NCBI GenBank assembly: GCA_013285645.1 | Contig: JABDHJ010000013.1 | Span: 1-64,000 of the forward strand | Length of the DNA stretch: 64,000 bases | Direction: 5' to 3' | From: Verrucomicrobiota bacterium | GTDB lineage: Bacteria; Verrucomicrobiota; Verrucomicrobiia; Methylacidiphilales; UBA1321 | Shown: piece after piece, positions 62,224 to 64,000 of the stretch | How positions within the stretch are numbered: the first letter of the stretch is position 1 | How the letters are laid out: each line of letters opens with the position of its first letter | The notes under the pieces: model-generated | Database searches by the model: none | The model's input: the letters and a program-made list of their open reading frames with translations, nothing else | What the model was told of the DNA's origin: nothing | Program-made: the position numbers and the translations under genes

Positions 62224-62946
62224 CTACTGGGAGCCCGCACGTTGAACTTCGTACCACGGTGCTGCCCGGTTCCTACCCATGCGAAAGCCGGTGATCTTGA
62301 TTTCACCGTCCTCCCCAAGCGTCGCTTCCATGCTTGAATCCAAAGCAGGCTCTCGTCCGACGCCCTTACAATCCGATGTAAGAAAAACATCAAATTGAAC
62401 CGGAAAAGTCAGCGGCCCTTTATTGGCTCCCTTTGCCTGGGAATCTATGACGAATGTTTCAGGATAAGCCGAACCGGATCCCCAATTCTTCTTTTTGGCC
62501 GCGAGAAATTTCTTTGTATCCGTCGCTTCAGTACGCGTGAGAATTTCCCGTTGCAATACTTTTATGACGTCGAGTTCCCACTGAATTTCGCCGCTTTTCA
62601 GGCACACCAGCATTTGCGTGTCCATGCCCCACTTTCCGTACACCTGCCAAAGTAGGTAGCCGTCATTGGTTGACCACCAGGCCGGGAGAAGGTCGGAGTG
62701 GTTCATGCGCGCGTAAGCCGTCGGTGCGTTAATGTAGCCGAGCACATGCTTAGATTTTACGTCTACGATGTTATTCGCTTCGCTGTAGGCATCGGCGTCC
62801 GTGAAGGAAGGTGGAACCGTGACGCCATAACGCTTATCCGGGGAAAGTGCGGTGTCGGGTATTGGGGAGGTATCCGAAACGTCTTCAGCTCTGGCTGAGG
62901 TAAGGATTATCAACCCTAAGATGAAGGTGCGAGTTGCGACGACCAT
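62224..62946 (-). CDS. secreted protein of unknown function
   Basis: 240 residues with a short signal peptide (MVVATRTFILGLIILTSARA). The mature part begins EDVSDTSPIPDTALSPDKRYGVTVP, a pattern of small periplasmic proteins that compare stored values ('SPDKRYGV'). It continues with WWSTNDGYLLWQVYGKWGMDTQMLVCL and a C-terminal EDGEIKITGFRMGRN. No catalytic motif is recognised. It is isolated between two repeat-rich gaps, so there is no operon context. Probably exported and lineage-specific. Confidence 0.6.
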   Translation of the reverse strand: MVVATRTFILGLIILTSARAEDVSDTSPIPDTALSPDKRYGVTVPPSFTDADAYSEANNIVDVKSKHVLGYINAPTAYARMNHSDLLPAWWSTNDGYLLWQVYGKWGMDTQMLVCLKSGEIQWELDVIKVLQREILTRTEATDTKKFLAAKKKNWGSGSAYPETFVIDSQAKGANKGPLTFPVQFDVFLTSDCKGVGREPALDSSMEATLGEDGEIKITGFRMGRNRAAPWYEVQRAGSQ

Positions 62947-63005
62947 GAACCAAGATGCGACGGGGGCGCAGTGGTGTCTACGTTTTTAGACATGCCTTCC
63001 GATTC

Positions 63006-63365
63006 AACTCCTTCAGAGTTGGAGGGGCTTCATTGACCCAGGGTAGCTCGTTCCTCGCAACCCTGGGCTATATGATTTAATCCCTTCGGGATAATGGGAA
63101 ACGGCGGCGTTGCTGCGCGGGTGACGGCGTTTTGAAGGCGAGTTTTTAGGTTGGACGGGGCAGGGGAGCAATGGAGTTACGCGGACAAGGGCGTTCCCAA
63201 ACACGCACGCGTGAAGGAGTTTGGGAACGAGGGGAAGGGGGAGGAAGGCATCCGCCGCTAGGGATTGGCCCCCGGCCTATTCTAATTGGTTTCCCAAAAA
63301 GATATTGCGCTTCGCGCAGGAATGCGGCGGCTACCACGGAGGGGGACGGCGGTCATAGACCGCCG
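63006..63365. repeat. repeat-rich gap at the right end
   Basis: Non-coding 62947-63370 is a string of dyads: AACTC-CTTCA-GAGTT (63006-63020); CCCAGGGTAGC paired with AACCCTGGG (63037-63067), running into GGGCTATATGATT as at 37547; ATCCC-TTC-GGGAT (~63080). A reversed CGTTCCCAAA...TTTGGGAACG copy lies at 63182-63231. A reversed copy of the 15947 hairpin family is split by about 60 bases (63248-63264 and ~63330-63345). GGCGGTC-ATA-GACCGCC (~63349-63365) ends just before the stop of the next gene. Confidence 0.7.
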
Positions 63366-63370
63366 CTACA

Positions 63371-63904
63371 TTAGGGGAAAGGAATCTGACGCGGGGGCAA
63401 TTGGGGATCGAGGACTTTGCGGGCGCTTTCGGGGCCGGTTACGGGGAGGCCGGTGGGATTGAGCAGGCCGACTTGCAGTAGCACTCCGGCCTGGTCCCAG
63501 TAAATGTGTTCGTGGGAGATTTTTCCGTCCTTGAATCCGACGATGACGACAACGGCCATCTCCACTTTCTTTCCCGTGGGCGGCACGCCCGGCAGGAGCC
63601 AATCGATGGGTTGCGTGTGGGTGAAGCTGAGCACGAGTTCCTCCACCAATTGATCGTGCCCCACGGTACGCGACACGTTCGTTATCTTCACATCGGGCGG
63701 CATGAACTTGCCGACGAGATGATTGCGGTAGAAAGCGCGCACGCCCTCGCGGCCCACTCCGCCGGCCATGACCGGGACATGATTGAGATGGGGGGCGTCC
63801 GTCATCGTGGCCATGGTGGTGTCAAGGTCGCCTGCCAGTTCCGCCTCCATGTGTTTCTGGAACAAGTCGATCATGGCTTGTTGTGCGGGTGATAGATCGG
63901 TCAT
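63371..63904 (-). CDS. SnoaL/NTF2-like protein
   Basis: 177 residues. NTF2-like features: MIDLFQKHMEAELAGDLDTTMATMTDAPHLNHVP, then GGVGREGVRAFYRNHLVGKFMPPDVKITNVSRTVGHDQLVEELVLSF and GFKDGKISHEHIYWDQAGVLLQVGLL. The conserved HEHIYWDQ is characteristic of the ester-cyclase/SnoaL branch. The first helix and the Asp/His in the cavity are kept. Possible small-molecule hydratase, isomerase or stress-related protein; no specific assignment. The 96 bases upstream to the window edge presumably hold its promoter; no other gene is seen there. A second NTF2-like gene lies at 45296. Confidence 0.75.
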   Translation of the reverse strand: MTDLSPAQQAMIDLFQKHMEAELAGDLDTTMATMTDAPHLNHVPVMAGGVGREGVRAFYRNHLVGKFMPPDVKITNVSRTVGHDQLVEELVLSFTHTQPIDWLLPGVPPTGKKVEMAVVVIVGFKDGKISHEHIYWDQAGVLLQVGLLNPTGLPVTGPESARKVLDPQLPPRQIPFP

Positions 63905-64000
63905 GGGAGTTTTTTTCCTGAGAGGAAACTGCTTTGGACGTTGTGCTGAGTGGAGCGGAGCGTAAGCGGGCGTTAGCAGGTGTCAACCGTGGGCCTGCAC

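Overview
The window reads like a chromosomal segment of a Verrucomicrobiota bacterium, probably from the Chthoniobacterales/Opitutales side. The evidence is: two adjacent genes of the lineage-specific Verru_Chthon cassette at the left edge; a very long PEP-CTERM protein built of autotransporter-associated beta-strand repeats; frequent genes without a clear Shine-Dalgarno sequence; many dispersed palindromic repeats between genes; and a dense set of carbohydrate genes run by AraC and LacI regulators and SSS/MFS transporters, with no visible SusC/SusD pair. The species cannot be named from this sequence.

Layout. 1-4 kb: Verru_Chthon cassette A (cut by the window edge) and D, pseudopilin-like. 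4-9.3 kb: a GT-C-like membrane protein with TPRs, an SSS symporter and a LacI regulator. 9.8-16 kb: the 2,035-residue PEP-CTERM repeat protein, closed by a very long hairpin. 16-23.3 kb: a sugar/sugar-acid locus. Leftward are two xylose-isomerase-like TIM barrels, an NAD epimerase and a zinc-less MDR dehydrogenase. Divergently there are an AraC regulator, a histidinol-dehydrogenase-family enzyme, an SDR and an XRE-cupin regulator. 23.4-30.7 kb: an AraC gene broken at a nine-base homopolymer, a DUF4965-type glutaminase-like protein, a 292-bp MITE-like element, another AraC next to a PhyH dioxygenase, and an unusual operon of an APH-type kinase with a divergent enolase. 30.8-37.3 kb: a secreted heparinase II/III-like polysaccharide lyase, an AraC regulator, and a ROK kinase overlapping a SIS isomerase. 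37.7-44.6 kb: two sugar dehydrogenases, a LacI regulator with tandem operator-like palindromes, a sialate-O-acetylesterase-like protein and an ACS-family MFS transporter.

44.6-52.3 kb is the recombination-prone part. The MFS gene ends inside a 39-bp tRNA-fMet 3' fragment. It is followed by nested palindromes, an NTF2-like protein and an aldo/keto reductase. Next comes a ~5.1-kb island bounded by a 33-bp direct repeat that contains the 3' end of an intact tRNA-Ser(GCU). The island carries a single-chain HTH-HsdM-HsdS methyltransferase and the remains of a mobile-element helicase, with no visible integrase and no HsdR.

52.8-61.9 kb is a co-directional polysaccharide cluster: a GH50/agarase-like hydrolase, a second SSS symporter, a secreted SGNH hydrolase, a clan GH-A hydrolase and a nucleoside-hydrolase-fold protein. 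The right end holds a secreted protein of unknown function, repeat-rich DNA and an NTF2-like protein. Taken together, extracellular hydrolases and lyases release sugars, SSS/MFS symporters import them, and dehydrogenases, isomerases and kinases process them. Each block appears to have its own regulator.
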